The notes under the pieces were generated by a model. The model saw nothing but the letters and a program-made list of their open reading frames with translations. It was not told where the DNA came from and searched no databases. Of a stretch of 64,000 nt of DNA, positions 12,960 through 25,739 are shown one piece after another. The stretch's first letter is position 1. Each line of letters starts with the position of its first letter. The DNA comes from Micrasema longulum (lineage: Eukaryota > Arthropoda > Insecta > Trichoptera > Brachycentridae), in NCBI GenBank assembly GCA_022494885.1, contig JAGVSM010003498.1:248001-312000 (forward strand), read 5' to 3'. A program made the translations under genes and the position numbers.

Positions 12960-13570
12960 GCTTGGAAAATGACCTACACTGTTTTAGTTGTTTATTTAAA
13001 AGAGTTTATATAATTTTAAATACGAGTACATGAAAAAAAAACATAGGATATATAAAGAAAAAACATAAAACAATAATACATTCATAATAATTAAAATTTA
13101 ATGTTGTTTTTACACGAGTTAGAAAAATTCCTTTAGATTTATTTTAAATTGATTTATTGATATATTATTTTTAATAGTTCATTGAGAAGATTATCATATT
13201 TTTTTACACTTTTGAAGACAAAGCTATTATGACCATGACTTGTATGGAATTTAGGAATTGTAATATGTTGGTATCTGAGTGACTTATTCATCTCAAATTC
13301 TTTTATTTTTTCTTTTTTATATATTTGTATCATATAATTTATTTTATAAAGAGTGTCTACTGTATGAACCTTTAATATTTTAAATAGACTTTCCGTATTG
13401 AATGTTGAGGGTTTCTTTAAAATTACTTTAATAATTAATCTTTGTACTATTTTAAGGGGGTTTAATATATTGGCATATATATATATACATCTACCCACAT
13501 ACTCATACATACATACATATATATACACACACATACATGTGGGTACATTCATATTTAGATACGTGCGCAT
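12960..13570 (-). mobile_element. Jockey-like LINE 3' end, family shared with 25740-26360
   Basis: The minus-strand frame 13570-13154 reads KIVQRLIIKVILKKPSTFNT, then LYKINYMIQIYKK and FVFKSVKKYDNLLNELLKII. This is the characteristic C-terminus of Jockey-type reverse transcriptases (S-V-K-x-Y-N-x-L-P-x-E-L). The 3' UTR continues to about 12960. Reverse-complementing it reproduces the 3' UTR of the plus-strand copy near 26.2-26.36 kb, including the tail around aacaacta-aaacagtgta. A CATA-rich microsatellite borders the 5' side (13465-13550). Confidence 0.78.
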
Positions 13571-14099
13571 TAGTAATTTTGAGTAATACGAAAAGACTCA
13601 TAAAAGCAACAAAAAACGCAAATGTGTAAAAATACAGTTTTCTTGGGTATACAATTTTTGTTCTTTTTTTCATTCTGTTGACATAAAAAAATATATTTAT
13701 TTAGGTAGAGGTACCTACTAGCTTTACTAAAGCTTTTTTGTCGAGATTTGTAAAAGAAAACAGTAAAAATCTCATCTATAGGTATATTCCTAAACAAACG
13801 GGATACCTATAGGTAACCCAGCTACTAGTGATAGACTGAAACAAGATTTTCTGTCGAAACCCAAAATGAATATCGGTTTCTGTTCTAGTTTCGGCTGACA
13901 CCGAAACATAAAAGTTATTTAAATAAGTCAAAATTCACCTCGAAACGCCCAAAACTAGGCGTTTTTATTGTTGAGTTCATTAAAATAAGCGTTAATTAAA
14001 ATCAGAATGAAATAAAAGGTAAAAATAAAATGATCGAATTTGTTTATTTTTAGCGCTCTTTGGTTTGTATTTATTTATTAAATTTTGTTTCATGTATTA

Positions 14100-14610
14100 A
14101 AAGAAAACAACAGCCATTACAACAACAAAAAATATTTACTAATAAACCAAAATTATAGGCCAATTATAGTTTTCTATGCATTATTAAATACAATGTCAAA
14201 AAAATAAGAAAAAAAGCATACATCTAAATGGCCACTCCGCATCATTTCACACGTAAAAAATAAATAAAATATTACAATAATAAAAAAATAAAAGAAAAAG
14301 TTTTTTGTTTACTCGGACTTAACAATCCGTTCGCCGGTGGATCCATACGGAGTAATACGTTCTCAGTCCTCATCTTCCCTTCTTCAGTCCTCCCTTCTTT
14401 CTTCTTTCATACAAGAGAAAATAATTACAATATTAAAGTTTACAAAAAATATAATATTAGGTAGGTGCAGTTATATTAAATTATTATTATTATTTTTAAT
14501 TAGGGTTCTAGCGTTTTCTTTAAATTTGTTTAAAGTGAGAAAATACATATCTATTTTAGCAAAAAACGTGATGTAATTATTTACAATTCCGGACAAAGAT
14601 GCATTCTTAT
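14100..14610 (-). mobile_element. LINE 3' end, inverted copy of 52330-52800
   Basis: The reverse complement of this segment follows 52330-52800 nearly end to end. It shares the landmarks gactgaagaagg-like purine tract, 'ggatcc/ggatct' near a 'cggcgaa' box, and cttaagtccgagtaaac-like sequence. The coding part corresponds to 14440-14605 and is broken here. It is one of two oppositely oriented copies about 38 kb apart. Confidence 0.72.
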
Positions 14611-15434
14611 GTTATACGTACCTAGAGTTTATTATGTTACGCTATAGGAGCTTTAACTTATTAAGTATAAAATAATTACAAAAATATAAAAATGAAAGAT
14701 TTAAGGACGACTAACTATAGTCAACAAATCACAAAACTGATATTGTAGACTGATCTAATTTTTATATTTTATGTTAGGCAGTAATAAACCCGAGTACAGC
14801 CGAACGTAATCTGACACGCCCCGATTGCAGGTTTCAACTTCGGTCGACATTTATAGAAACAAATGAAATTACAAAAAACAGTCAAATAATATCAACACTT
14901 CTAAGAAACCATTTACAATGCATTACTGATACTTACATGTAAAAGTTGGTCTTACGTAGATTGCTAGTGTGATAGATGAAAATGATATACCTTATGCAAT
15001 ATTTTGTTAGTCTCCAGTTAATAAATACCCATAATGTATTATTAATATTTAAAGCATTTGTCGATAGTTAATTTTTTTGCAAAACTGAAACCTTGGAAAA
15101 TAAAAACTATGCAAATATATTTATCTTTCTCAGCAGGAAATCGATCCTGTATTCTGCAACCTATTTACTCAGTGATAGAAGATCGTGTTAAACACATTAT
15201 TTTATTTAGCAAGCTACGATTATATAAATATTAATTTTTGCAAACAAACCGTGTGTAATTGTACTAGTTAATTATTTTTACTACCTGTAGTGATATGTTT
15301 AAAACCCTCATTAGATGCGTGAAAATGTATATTTGATTATGGTCATACGTACTTTATTATTTTAATGTGTTATATTATGATAATAAATGTGTTAGCATAC
15401 ACATTACAATTAACTGCATTACATACACATTAAA

Positions 15435-15735
15435 TCTGTGTCCAGGCGGATGAATAATACAATTCTGTGTGAGCAATAGAACCAGAACTTTGACTGAAGG
15501 ATTTCTATTTGATAGCTTCTTTCAGGTAAAAATCCTCAATAAAAAAATTGAGTGGAGAGAAGTACGCCTCGTTGTAAATTGGTCGGCGTGTTCGCCTGTC
15601 GTTCAATTTTCGCCATTGTGGACGTGAAATATTATTTTTAATTATAGTTCGTAGACTGGCATCTGAAGCGAGAGACCAAACATTTTACCTTCGGTAACAG
15701 TTCATCGAAGTACACTGCATCCAGTTTACCAATAT
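15435..15735 (+). mobile_element. SINE-like repeat (family B)
   Basis: Contains gtgagcaatagaaccagaac and ttcaggtaaaaatcct, then a diverged tRNA-like part. It is colinear with the copies at 10155 and 36715. Confidence 0.65.
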
Positions 15736-16724
15736 TTGTAAATATATATTTTTTTTACTGTTTAAAATAATTTTATTTTTTTTGCATAAAAAGTTACCTA
15801 CGTTATTTCGACAATCTTAAGCACAAAATAAACATTTAGCTCTCAAGGTTTTCGAGTACGAAATTCAGTATTTATTTACTATTTCAATACTGCCAATTTA
15901 AAGGAATCTTTTTTTTTTTAACATTAGAGAAATGACATAATAACTTTCAATTACGATTATTAGTATAAACGAATCTATAAATTATGTAAATAATATTGAT
16001 TTAAACGGTAATTTTCGCTTTTTGATTAGATTATTATTTTACAGCAAAAAAATCTAACTGTGTTTCCTGATTTTGCGAAACTCAATTTTTAATTCTCATT
16101 TTTCGTTTCACAGTGAATAATTACATATTCCTGGAAAATCGATTATTTCGTTTATTAATTTTTAACGAGATTAAACTAGGTACAAATATACAAATCTACA
16201 AGACATTTCGCACCTTGACAGACCAGTCGTGCGCCACATTCTCATCTTCCCAAAGCCACCGTGTTGGATCTGTCTCTTGAAACAACGCAGCTATTTGCAT
16301 ATAGATAAGTTGTCGCTTGCGAAAAACACGTTTGACGCGCGTATATCTGTCGTCGGCCCCTCCGGAGAGAGGAAAAGTGTAGTTTTCCGTGCGAACGAGA
16401 TCTCGTAATCCTCCCTACCTCTGGTGACATCTAGCGAAGGTGTCAGGATACAAAGATATCCGTCAGCACTCATTGAGAAGAATATCAAATAGATCAGTGA
16501 TCGTTGAAACAAGATACGAGTTCGATATTATGGTTTTTGAATAATGTTATTAAGAAATACGCACACATTGTAGTTTGATTCCAATGACGTGTTGTAAAAC
16601 TAGATAATATGTAACAGAATTCTAAAGTAAATTATACACAAATACCATCAAACATTAAAACTGCATTCTACACAAGTGATAATATGGAACATTGTTAAAA
16701 AATCACTAATACAAAGTCCATAAA

Positions 16725-16980
16725 TATAATAAATCTGACATATTTCAATTAAATTGTAATGATTGCGATTCAATCAATATTGGAAAAACTAAAAGAAACT
16801 TTAATATTACAGTTAAAAAACACTTATAATACCTAAATAATAATGTTTTTTCTGAATTCTGAAAGCAAACCATGTGATAGAAAATAATCATAATTTCAAA
16901 AGAAACACTGGATTACAAAAGTTCTTCATGTTGAAAATTAAAGATTAAATAAAACAATTTGGAAATTTTAGAAATTAAAA
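16725..16980 (+). mobile_element. Possible Penelope-like element, GIY-YIG endonuclease remnant
   Basis: The plus strand near 16735-16830 reads SDIFQLNCNDCDSINIGKTK and then RNFNITVKKHL before a stop. This follows the pattern 'vYqlnC.dC.s.YIGqTgR.f..R..EH' seen where a GIY-YIG nuclease follows a reverse transcriptase, as in Penelope-like elements. The active-site tyrosine positions appear substituted and stops interrupt the frame, so it is dead. The assignment rests on a short motif. Confidence 0.45.
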
Positions 16981-17400
16981 AAGCGATTCGTAATAAAAAA
17001 AATACATATATAACCAAATAAACTAAATTTATTTTAGTCCACTCGTGTCTAGTTTCGAACGTATCCATCGCACATTACCATCCTTTCAAGACAAAAAGAC
17101 CTGGTTTTCTAATTTCGTTGGCACCATTTTAATAAAATAAAATAGAAAAGAATACATTCGTGAATAAAATAGAAAAGTGTACCTTAAGAAAAAAGCTGTT
17201 TTAGCTATGAAACCGGTCTATGGAAAATGGTGGTTAAAAACAAAGTTGTTTTATTTATTTTATTATAAAAAAATAATCACAAAGTTAGTGCTTCAAATAA
17301 AAAAAATATACATAAATACACTTATTTGAATCCGCTTTAATTAATCGGTGATTTCCAATACCAGATCAGCAACACATAATAATGGTGATACGCCATTACC

Positions 17401-18014
17401 AACAACAACAACAACAACAACAAACCATCACGCCGTTTCCCCGTAGGGGTAGGCAGAGAGGATAGAACGCCATAACACTCTATCTTGGCATACAGACCTC
17501 GCTTCCTCTACATTCATACATCTTCTCATGCACGCACGCCGATTATTCCTACTTTTGACATATCCATCTTCAAGTATTTGATAGACTTGATCGTGCCATG
17601 TCTTTCTCGATCTTCCTCGTTTTCTGCATCCATCAACATTTGCATCGTAGATCCTTTTATCCGTTCTTTCGCTGTCCATTTGCTCTACATGTCCAAACCA
17701 ACGCAGCACCCCTTTCTTGATTCTGTCAATAATGCATGTCTCAGCCTTACACACTTCACGGATCTCGACATTTGTGCACCTATCATACATCGTTTTACCA
17801 CACATTCGCCTGAGGGATTGCATTTCGACAGCATTCAACCTACTTTCATCATTATTTTCCAATTCCATACTTCGCTCCCATACATTAGAGTTGGAACTAG
17901 AACTCCGTTGTGAACTGCTAGTTTAGCCTCCTGCGATAAACATTTGTTTGCCAAAGTAGATTTTAGTGCACCGTTTACCCTGTTCCCGGCACTCACCCTC
18001 CTTTCATTACCCAT
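17401..18014 (-). mobile_element. RTE-like non-LTR retrotransposon, 5'-truncated 3' end with frameshift
   Basis: On the minus strand, 18014 to about 17870 encodes RVSAGNRVNGALKSTLANKC and a following VPTLMYGSEVW segment. After a one-base frameshift the frame continues from 17868 to 17428 with LNAVEMQSLRRMCGKT, a VLRWFGHVEQMDSERTDKRI segment, CRKRGRSRKTWHDQV and a final WRSILSAYPYGE. These are the C-terminal motifs of RTE-type reverse transcriptases that databases often label craniofacial development protein 2-like. The 3' end carries a (TTG)n tail on the minus strand (plus-strand CAA repeats, 17401-17422), typical of RTE elements. The same 12 bp, tacgccattacc, lies immediately outside both ends (17389-17400 and 18015-18026), consistent with a target-site duplication. 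It is a dead, 5'-truncated copy. Confidence 0.88.
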
Positions 18015-18254
18015 TACGCCATTACCTAGTAATAAAATATATTAAATTATTAAAAAAAGGTTAGGAACAATTACATTTAACAGGATTCTATAAAAAATAC
18101 TTGTATTTATTAGCATCCACTTTTTTCATAATCTGGTGATGCCTTTAAAAATTATTTTTTTCTGGATAAAGCGTCTTGTTGTTGGACCTTACCAGTTCTT
18201 ACGCTCTACAATTTTGTTTGATAAAAATCATTTAAATAAACATGATTTTTATAC

Positions 18255-18425
18255 AATTGGTTGGCAAAATTGACGTTGGTTAGATGACAAACTGTGAAAC
18301 TCGCGTCTCGGGTTCGATCCCCTCCAGTTGAAAGATAGAAATCCAAGTTTTTTTTTATTTCAATTGGTCTGAGTGGTATGTTGTATTTTTCATAATTTCC
18401 TTTCATATTCTTTATTTAACCTGCT
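18255..18425 (+). mobile_element. tRNA-derived SINE (family D)
   Basis: The B box cgggttcgatccc lies near 18307-18319, and the tail 'tttcaattggtctgagtggt' is as in the 30.1 kb copy. The A box is eroded. Confidence 0.65.
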
Positions 18426-18429
18426 AGCC

Positions 18430-20980
18430 TCTTAAGTAAAGGATTGACGGATATTCCATTAATTATTTTTCATTCATTTAAATGCCCACGGGCCCTCTAT
18501 AAAAATAATATAATCACGAACAATCAATGAAACTCAACTAAAAAACGATTCGAAAAGTGCATATTACCGACGGTTTTTTTATAGCCTATAGAAGAGATAA
18601 ATTATTCATCCTTTTTTAATTTTTTTTTATTATTTAAATTACAATAAACTTTCAAACTCAAGAATTTTCACTTACAAACTTAAATGATTTTTCTTTTCGT
18701 GTAAAAGATTCAAAGTTAGTTTGTTAGTGACAATAATATCACGATTTAAATAGTACCTACCTTAAAGCAATCCAGACTATTTTTAAATCTCGTTAATTTA
18801 CGAGCATAAGACAGGAATTATAGCAGTCGTTTCGCATAAGCCTCAACAACAGAGAAATTATGAAAATGAATATTTTAAGTGGTATAAAAAACATTATTAA
18901 GCAGAAGAATAGAAGAACAAAGAATTAGATGACAGAATGAGAGTATAGTTTCGTATTTAGTAGGTGAAGTGACTAACTATCCAATTAATGAAAACAATTT
19001 CCGGACCTTTGATCAAACCCTGGTCGAGAGAATTTGTCAGCATTAACATGCCAGACACTCAATAAATAATATTTCCTACATTAAAATATTTTTAATGTAG
19101 CTTTTTTTTGTAAGCGGAAGTATCAAGCATCACTACGCTTATGATTGTTCCTATCTCACATATATATATTTTTATTTGTTTGGCAAAGATAGTAAAAAAA
19201 ATAATATGGATTTTTATCTCTTGAATTTCTTGAACATAGGCGCTGCCCAAACACTAGGATGATCGTGCATTCGCCGTAGACGACCCCTCTTCCAGGAAAC
19301 AATTGCGTTCGCACTTGCGAATTATTGACAGTACCAGACAGTTAAAATCTCACTTCTTTTGTTAATCATTCCCTAAAATTAAAAATATTAGCCAAATAAT
19401 AAAGCATGTTTAAGTATTGAATCGTAAAGCGCACGTAAGGCAATTTTTCTACACACTAACTTTAAGTGATGGTATATAATTAAAAGTGAAAATATTAAAA
19501 CATTTTCATATCAAACACCTTAGTTAATTGTTATTTTTTAGCACCATATCACAATATTTTTTAAGAAGAAGATTTAATATGAATTGGTATTATTTTAGTA
19601 AGCGGCTTAATACATTATTTTTATGTATTTATCAGTCTTATCAGCATGTTGTACGCACACATAATATTTATAAATTTTGCATTATGTATCCATTATTTAT
19701 TAAATAACATTTCGATAGTGCTGATATGTAATTCGGCATGAAACACAAGAGGTTGTATATTTTTTGTTTTCATATTTCATTTGTTTTTTATTCATTTATA
19801 CATTTCGCCTAATACATATCATTTATGTAAAATAAATGTATCTGTTTACAAAACATTTTCACTATTTGGAAAAGAAAAACCAACAAAACCGTTTTTTGTA
19901 AAAATAAATTATAAATGTTTTTATATAAATATTACAAAAAAGTATGTAGTAATTGTATAAAACAAACTCCCTATCTAAACATGAGCATCTTCGTTTAATA
20001 TATAATTATTTGAAAACTATGTACAAAAGAATTGTTTTTCTTTTACATAATGGGAATGGGAAACGTTAATGTAAATACTTGTATTAAATTTTAAAAAAAT
20101 ATATATATTATTATATTTTTTTATCTGAATAAATTAAACTAAATACTTTTTTGATTCAAAAATAATTTTAAAAATATAATAAAAACATTTGCCCTAAAGT
20201 ATCTGGAATATTTTATTCGTAAATTATTATTTTCGACACGGCTGGAGCGAAACTTAACTCGTTCGTCGCGACGCCCCGCCGGTAGCCAATGCTCCGAAAC
20301 ATCAAGAAACATGTTCGTAGTTGCCAGGTCTCCAGAGTAAGCTTGTAACTCAATTAATTATTTTAATTTCCCACAAAAACATCTTGTTCGTGTGTAGGTA
20401 CGACAAAGACAAGACAGATGTTTGTCTTTGAAGTCATTCGACATAACGGATGTAAATGAGATTATAATTATTTGAAAATGTGGCAGATGAGCATTGTCTT
20501 AGCGTTTTATACGATAACAAATTTATAATAATGTTTTTAAAATATTAAAGAAACATGAGGTCACGTCATTATTATTGTCATAATATTACTTTTTCCAGTG
20601 AATATATTATTATATCACGCCGCGGAAATCATCCCCTTTCTCTTCCTAAATCTCTTCTCTTTTCCTTAACCATTTTTATCCTTTTTCCAATTTGAAACAA
20701 GTATCGATATTAATTTATTACTGTGTATAAGTTGTAAGTTTTATTTTTTGTATCCATTTATATAAAAAAATATCTATATTACGCGTTGAAACTTAAAACT
20801 AATAAGACTTTTAACTTTATTGGACGGTTGGAAGAATTTACCGTTTGGCAATAAGCCCGTCAATGTATAAATGCCTACTTACAAAAAGTTAAATAAATTC
20901 ATTGAAATAGGTAAATACACATTACTATTTTACATCATTTTTCGTAAATGAAAATTGTTGCTTTACTTATCCATCATCAT
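18430..20980. other. AT-rich stretch without a recognised feature
   Basis: Long A/T-rich DNA with no supported gene. A slightly GC-richer patch at 19240-19320 and 20240-20340 shows no motif I can name. Confidence 0.5.
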
Positions 20981-21234
20981 CTCTAATCAAAACCTTAATC
21001 CATCCCTGATAATGCACAGGGCACTGTTTTGGTAAAACACATGCAATGCATCTAGTTTATGTGTTACGGGAAGGTAAGGCGCAGTCTTTCACTTCTGTAA
21101 CCTGTCCAGAGATAGTAAAATATTACAGTATTAAATCATTATATAAACAAATAAGTAATGTTGATCCTTCTTGAAATCATATCCAGGAACTCATGGAAGG
21201 CGAACATACCAACCACTATACCGTGAGGTGGAAT

Positions 21235-21375
21235 TTTTTGCACTCGATTTTTTTTTTAGGACTTTTAACTGAGAGTAGCCATCAAATCAAAAGCATATGT
21301 CCATGATTCTATTTCACATGCCGAATTGTATTTTTCATCAGCTTGGACACAGACAGTGATTGCTTGCCCACTGCG
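21235..21375 (-). mobile_element. SINE-like repeat (family B), minus strand fragment
   Basis: 'aactgagagtagccatcaaa' and 'gcttggacacagac' match the 5' part of family B in reverse. Confidence 0.5.
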
Positions 21376-21599
21376 TAACGCGTTCAAATAATTTTAGAAA
21401 TTACAGGAAATTTAAGAAAATGTAATTATTTTTATTTTTTTTAACAAACTTTAAGAAAAAAACAAATATATATTCATCCGTCAAGTTTTGAATTTGCTAA
21501 TTCACTGTCTGAAAACCTTTCAGTAATGAGGTAAAAACAGTTAAATATTTTACATGCTCCTTCATTTCAGTTCGTCCGTTGTTTTATAATTAAATCTTC

Positions 21600-21840
21600 A
21601 CTTGAAGTAAATAATTGCCCATCCGCAGCACTCCGTGATAAATCTGCTCTGGCTGTTAAAGTGGCCACACATCTTATAATCGTCCGCCAATAGGCCGTGA
21701 GAGAGAGGAATGTAGGCCGGAGACCGACGCCGACGGCGCGCGGCGACGCCACCGTCACTTCGCGTCGTTTACGGCCCCGCATGAATGCACGGACGCCCTT
21801 GTGGCTTCTGCTAATTGTCCCAAAGCTCCATTAATATGCA
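21600..21840. promoter_or_regulatory. Candidate regulatory island (speculative)
   Basis: A GC-rich, repeat-free patch (core 21710-21785, with many CpG) ending in ccattaatatgcaac, an octamer-like word. The minus-strand open frame across it looks like a by-product of composition. Confidence 0.2.
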
Positions 21841-21965
21841 ACAGATAGATATGATTTTTTAATGACTTAAAGAAAAAAATTCAAGCCTTATTTTTCATAT
21901 CCTTTTGTACTCGAAATTAGAATGTAAAAAAATATCATTAAATTTTACATTTTGACGCATTTAAC

Positions 21966-22160
21966 CAGAACAGATTCTTCTTCTTCTTCAGCCTTATTTT
22001 CTCCACTGCTGGATAAAGGCCTCTTCCAAATGTTTCTATTCCTTTCTATCACTCGCTTTCATCATCCATGATTTACCTACCTTAAATTTGCCAAAAGCAG
22101 CCCAACTTAGCCCCATTCTTCTTGGTAACTCCGATATCTGTTTATCTTTCAGGACAGGCT
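21966..22160 (-). mobile_element. LINE 3' tail fragment
   Basis: The plus-strand text 'ctccactgctggataaaggc' at about 22000 is the antisense of a very widespread insect LINE ending, in which the minus strand codes for a final 'EAFIQQW'-type peptide and then stops. The TTC-rich run at 21975-21990 is its tail on the minus strand (GAA repeats). Only about 200 bp remain. Confidence 0.6.
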
Positions 22161-22324
22161 GGTGTTTCATATTTATTACATTTTTTAGATAAAGCTTAGC
22201 CACCTTACGATATTTTAAATATGACTTCGAAGCAGGTTGCCATTTCTTTTATAATATTCCAAAGTCGAAATCCGAGAATCGATGTTCGAATCTCTTTTTA
22301 TATGTTATGTCTAATGTTATTTTG

Positions 22325-22475
22325 CACCACAACGGCCTAGATAGCTCAATTACAGTTGTGATTTTAGCACAGAAACACTGACTTGAGAAAAAAAAATAAT
22401 TGTGTTCTTGCCGAGAATCGAACTCGGAACCTTCCATGCGTGAGTAAAGTGTCATTACACCGCGGAGGCCGCCAA
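22325..22475 (-). mobile_element. tRNA-derived SINE (family E)
   Basis: Reading the minus strand, an A-box-like ggcctccgcggtgtaatg is followed by the B box gagttcgattctcgg about 45 bp later. The tail contains a T-rich and ctaggccgttgtg segment. No second copy was seen in the window. Confidence 0.55.
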
Positions 22476-22479
22476 AATT

Positions 22480-24510
22480 TAATTTTCATTATATGCCTTC
22501 AATTTAAACACACGTAAACATTTCCTTTGGAAATATATTTATTGAGCAGGAACTTTTCTGATGAGTATTTATTATTATTAAATTGTAATTTTGTCTTTTT
22601 CACAAATATTAAAAAAAAGAAACAAAGTTGGAGGAGGATACCGTTAACCTATTTGTCAACTTATGAAATAACTCGGCTTTGATTATTTACTTCATTTTTT
22701 GGTGAATTCGATAATTATTTAAAAAAAAATAATTACTTAGAAAAAAAAAATATCTTTAAGTTGAATGTCCTACAGAAGTGCAAACATGCAATTCGTCAGC
22801 TGGTTCTGATATATTTTGCTAAATCATATATTCAACCTAAACTTATAATTTTATACGTGTTACGTTACGTTTACAATATTTCATTCAAAGTTATTATTTA
22901 TTTAAAAAAACATTTCCACCAACCACAATTTGAGCATTCGTCTTACTCCTGTATTTAATTAAGGTTGTATTCTTTTTTGTTTTCTTTTGTTTTCATTTCA
23001 CGTATTACACTTTTAAAAATATATAAATACCTCACTGGGCACAACCCGCGTCGAGGCATTCATTTACATAATTTAATACATACTTATGGTGTCTAAAAAT
23101 ATACATAAAATAATACAAATTCATACTTAAATCCACACAGATATAAATGATAGTAAGAAAAAAAGAAAATAATGTTATTAATACAGCTCACATATTTAAC
23201 GACTGTGCAGATATTAGGTCAAATAACAAGCTAAGGTCGTAGGCACCTTTACATCGGTAAGTTCCTAATGGCTCAACATCCACACAAATGCCAAATACAT
23301 TTGACATATATTCATCGAGACACTGTTTGGTAACATGCATATTTTAGGAATACTGTATTGCAATGGCTTTTATCATATTTATTGTAATATTTAGGAACAG
23401 CTAGTCCATATATAAGAGTAAATCTGGTTTTGTAAAGATGTTTTAATTTGTGTTAAAACGCGGAGTGCGACGCATGCAGTCAAATTAAGTTACATATGTA
23501 AGTAGAGCCCTAACTGACAATTTAATTACGGATTTAATTAATGCTTTTTAAATATTGTGCCTCTGGCGATATACATCTTTCTGTAGTAGCGATTTGATCA
23601 TTGAACTATGAAATGTTTGAGTAAAATTAATGTTAGTTTTGCTTGATAACCCCCGGGAACTGTGTATGTGCACATAAGTGGTTTCTATCAAGTTAGGTTA
23701 GGTTAGCTCCAATTTAATTTTATACGATAAAAAAAAAACAATTTTATTCTAACTCTGCTTAATGTGAAATTCTTAACTAAGCAATTGGAAAATGCATGAG
23801 AAAAGGTTTATGGTTTCATCAATATTAAAAGCTGTAGTATCATAAACATTTAATAATAAATTATACGATTCCTACGCCTTTGTTGGAAAATGTGATATTC
23901 TTATGTTTATCGTAATAAAACACGTATTCAAATACTTAAGGGTCAATTTATTCTGCTTACGGGTTGTTTCTATAAGGATAGTTGGAGCCATAATAATTGG
24001 ACAATTTTATAATGTTCTGCTCTTTCATTACGGGAAGTAAAAATGCTTATATTGTATAATTCAAATATATGCACAACGTTTAACACAGAAAATTGTTATT
24101 TATCTGCTCTTTTATTGTCCCTCCATACAAAACAAATAAGTTTATAGGCTTTTTAAACAACACATTTTTTTTTGTTTCGTTTATTTGATATTACTTTTTT
24201 TTTTCATCTTATAAACTGATTTTCTATTAGGTATAACCAAACTATTGTATAAAATGTTTTGCATACTGTAAACGAGCAATATGTCCAATGACTGCCTGCG
24301 TATCGGAATGTGCGCCATTGCTTTTGTTTGCATTTTGTTCTATACGCATAGTATTCTACGCACATTTATACGTTACTAAATTATTTAATAATAATTTTAT
24401 GATTTCACGGAAATATTTTTTATTAATGATTATATTATTCCGGTGCATTTCAACATACCCGTCAGCAGAGTTGATCTAATCCATGAAGGTGCTGGATATG
24501 AGACAACTGT
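22480..24510. other. AT-rich stretch without a recognised feature
   Basis: Open frames here are short and compositional. No transposon motif is seen except possible LINE-like UTR sequence near 23030-23300. Confidence 0.45.
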
Positions 24511-24519
24511 ACCTAAAAA

Positions 24520-24730
24520 AAACAATTACACTTGGTCGAACAATAAGGAGAGATCTCCTCATTGATTTTCCCAGAACATGAATTAATTCATACCAAAAAC
24601 CTGTACGACTTCTGCTCAGAAACGTCTATCCTTTATCGCACCGAGAGTGTTCAATATTTTAAAAGAGCGTATAAAGCTCTCAAGGACAAAAACAATTTTC
24701 AAGAGAAGAGTTAAGCCTGAATTTTCCTAA
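24520..24730 (+). mobile_element. LINE reverse-transcriptase C-terminal fragment
   Basis: From 24602 to the stop at 24728-24730 the plus strand is open and reads CTTSAQKRLSFIAPRVFN, then ILKERIKLSRTKTIFKRRV and KPEFS. The order 'S...FiaPRvfN.L...Ik......Fk+.vk' is the usual end of Jockey/CR1-type reverse transcriptases. Upstream (24520-24600) the trace continues in another frame (RTIRRDLLIDFPRT). A truncated relic. Confidence 0.65.
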
Positions 24731-25300
24731 GTGGGAGGGATTTGAGTGGGAAACTCCTTGATGATTTTCAGAATGTTTGAGTAACCATATTGATGTGCCA
24801 TATATTTGTTTTTTTTATTGTTATTATTTTTGTTGTGTTTCTGATCCTATATAATATTTGTGATGATATACTCTTGTGTCGGTGTCAACTAATGCACGTC
24901 CCAACTCAACACAGGACTTCTAGTCTCACGGAGTTGCGACTTATGTCTCAAATAATGTGTAATAAACTGCCTTTAAGTAAATAAATGACAAATAAATGAA
25001 TATAAATTTTTACCAATATTCTGTTTGCTCGCATGTTCAAAATGAGGTTACTTTATGCGCATGCATCGGCAATGCACGGTTTATGTTTACTGTCTTATCT
25101 GTCTAACGCATGATTTATTCCCTCACTCCACGGGTTTACCACATTTAGTATTTTTCAAACAAATTTAGAGTTGAAACTCGCGCAAAACAAAATATGTACG
25201 ATGACGGTTTGCGCAAGCATAAGGTGACAAGATAGGTCCTCAGCTAGAAAGGATCTAGCTAGATCTTTTAGTTGAAAATAGACATAACCATAAACAAACA

Positions 25301-25480
25301 AATCGAGTTGCGGTCTCGTGTCTAGTGTTGCGGACTCGAGGATTAAAGGTCCTAGGTTCGAACCCCTCTCAATCACAACTTGATTCCTATTTTTCAATAT
25401 TGATATATTTACAATTCGTTGAAAATGGCCCCTAAAATTTTAATATTTCGGTAAATTATAAAAACGCAAATATTTCTGTT
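25301..25480 (+). mobile_element. tRNA-derived SINE (family A)
   Basis: Contains tagtgttgcggactcgagg and ctaggttcgaacccc (B-box type), followed by the family A tail 'atttacaattcgttgaaaat'. It is well preserved relative to the 91-290 copy. Confidence 0.7.
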
Positions 25481-25739
25481 TTACAAAGAAAAAAACATTT
25501 TTTAAATTAAATTTTGCGATGAATTTCTGCTTTTTTACACACAATATTGTTTTTTTTTTGACAGTGCACTATATTTGTGTTCATACTAAGAAACCGTCTT
25601 TGATATCGAGTGAAATGGATACTTGTAAGATGAAGCCTGTTTTGTATCTATGTGTATTGAAGACAAGTCTGTCATTTATAATATTTGATATGTAATAAGT
25701 AAAGTTATAATATAATGCTTCTCTTGTAGTTTTGATAGT

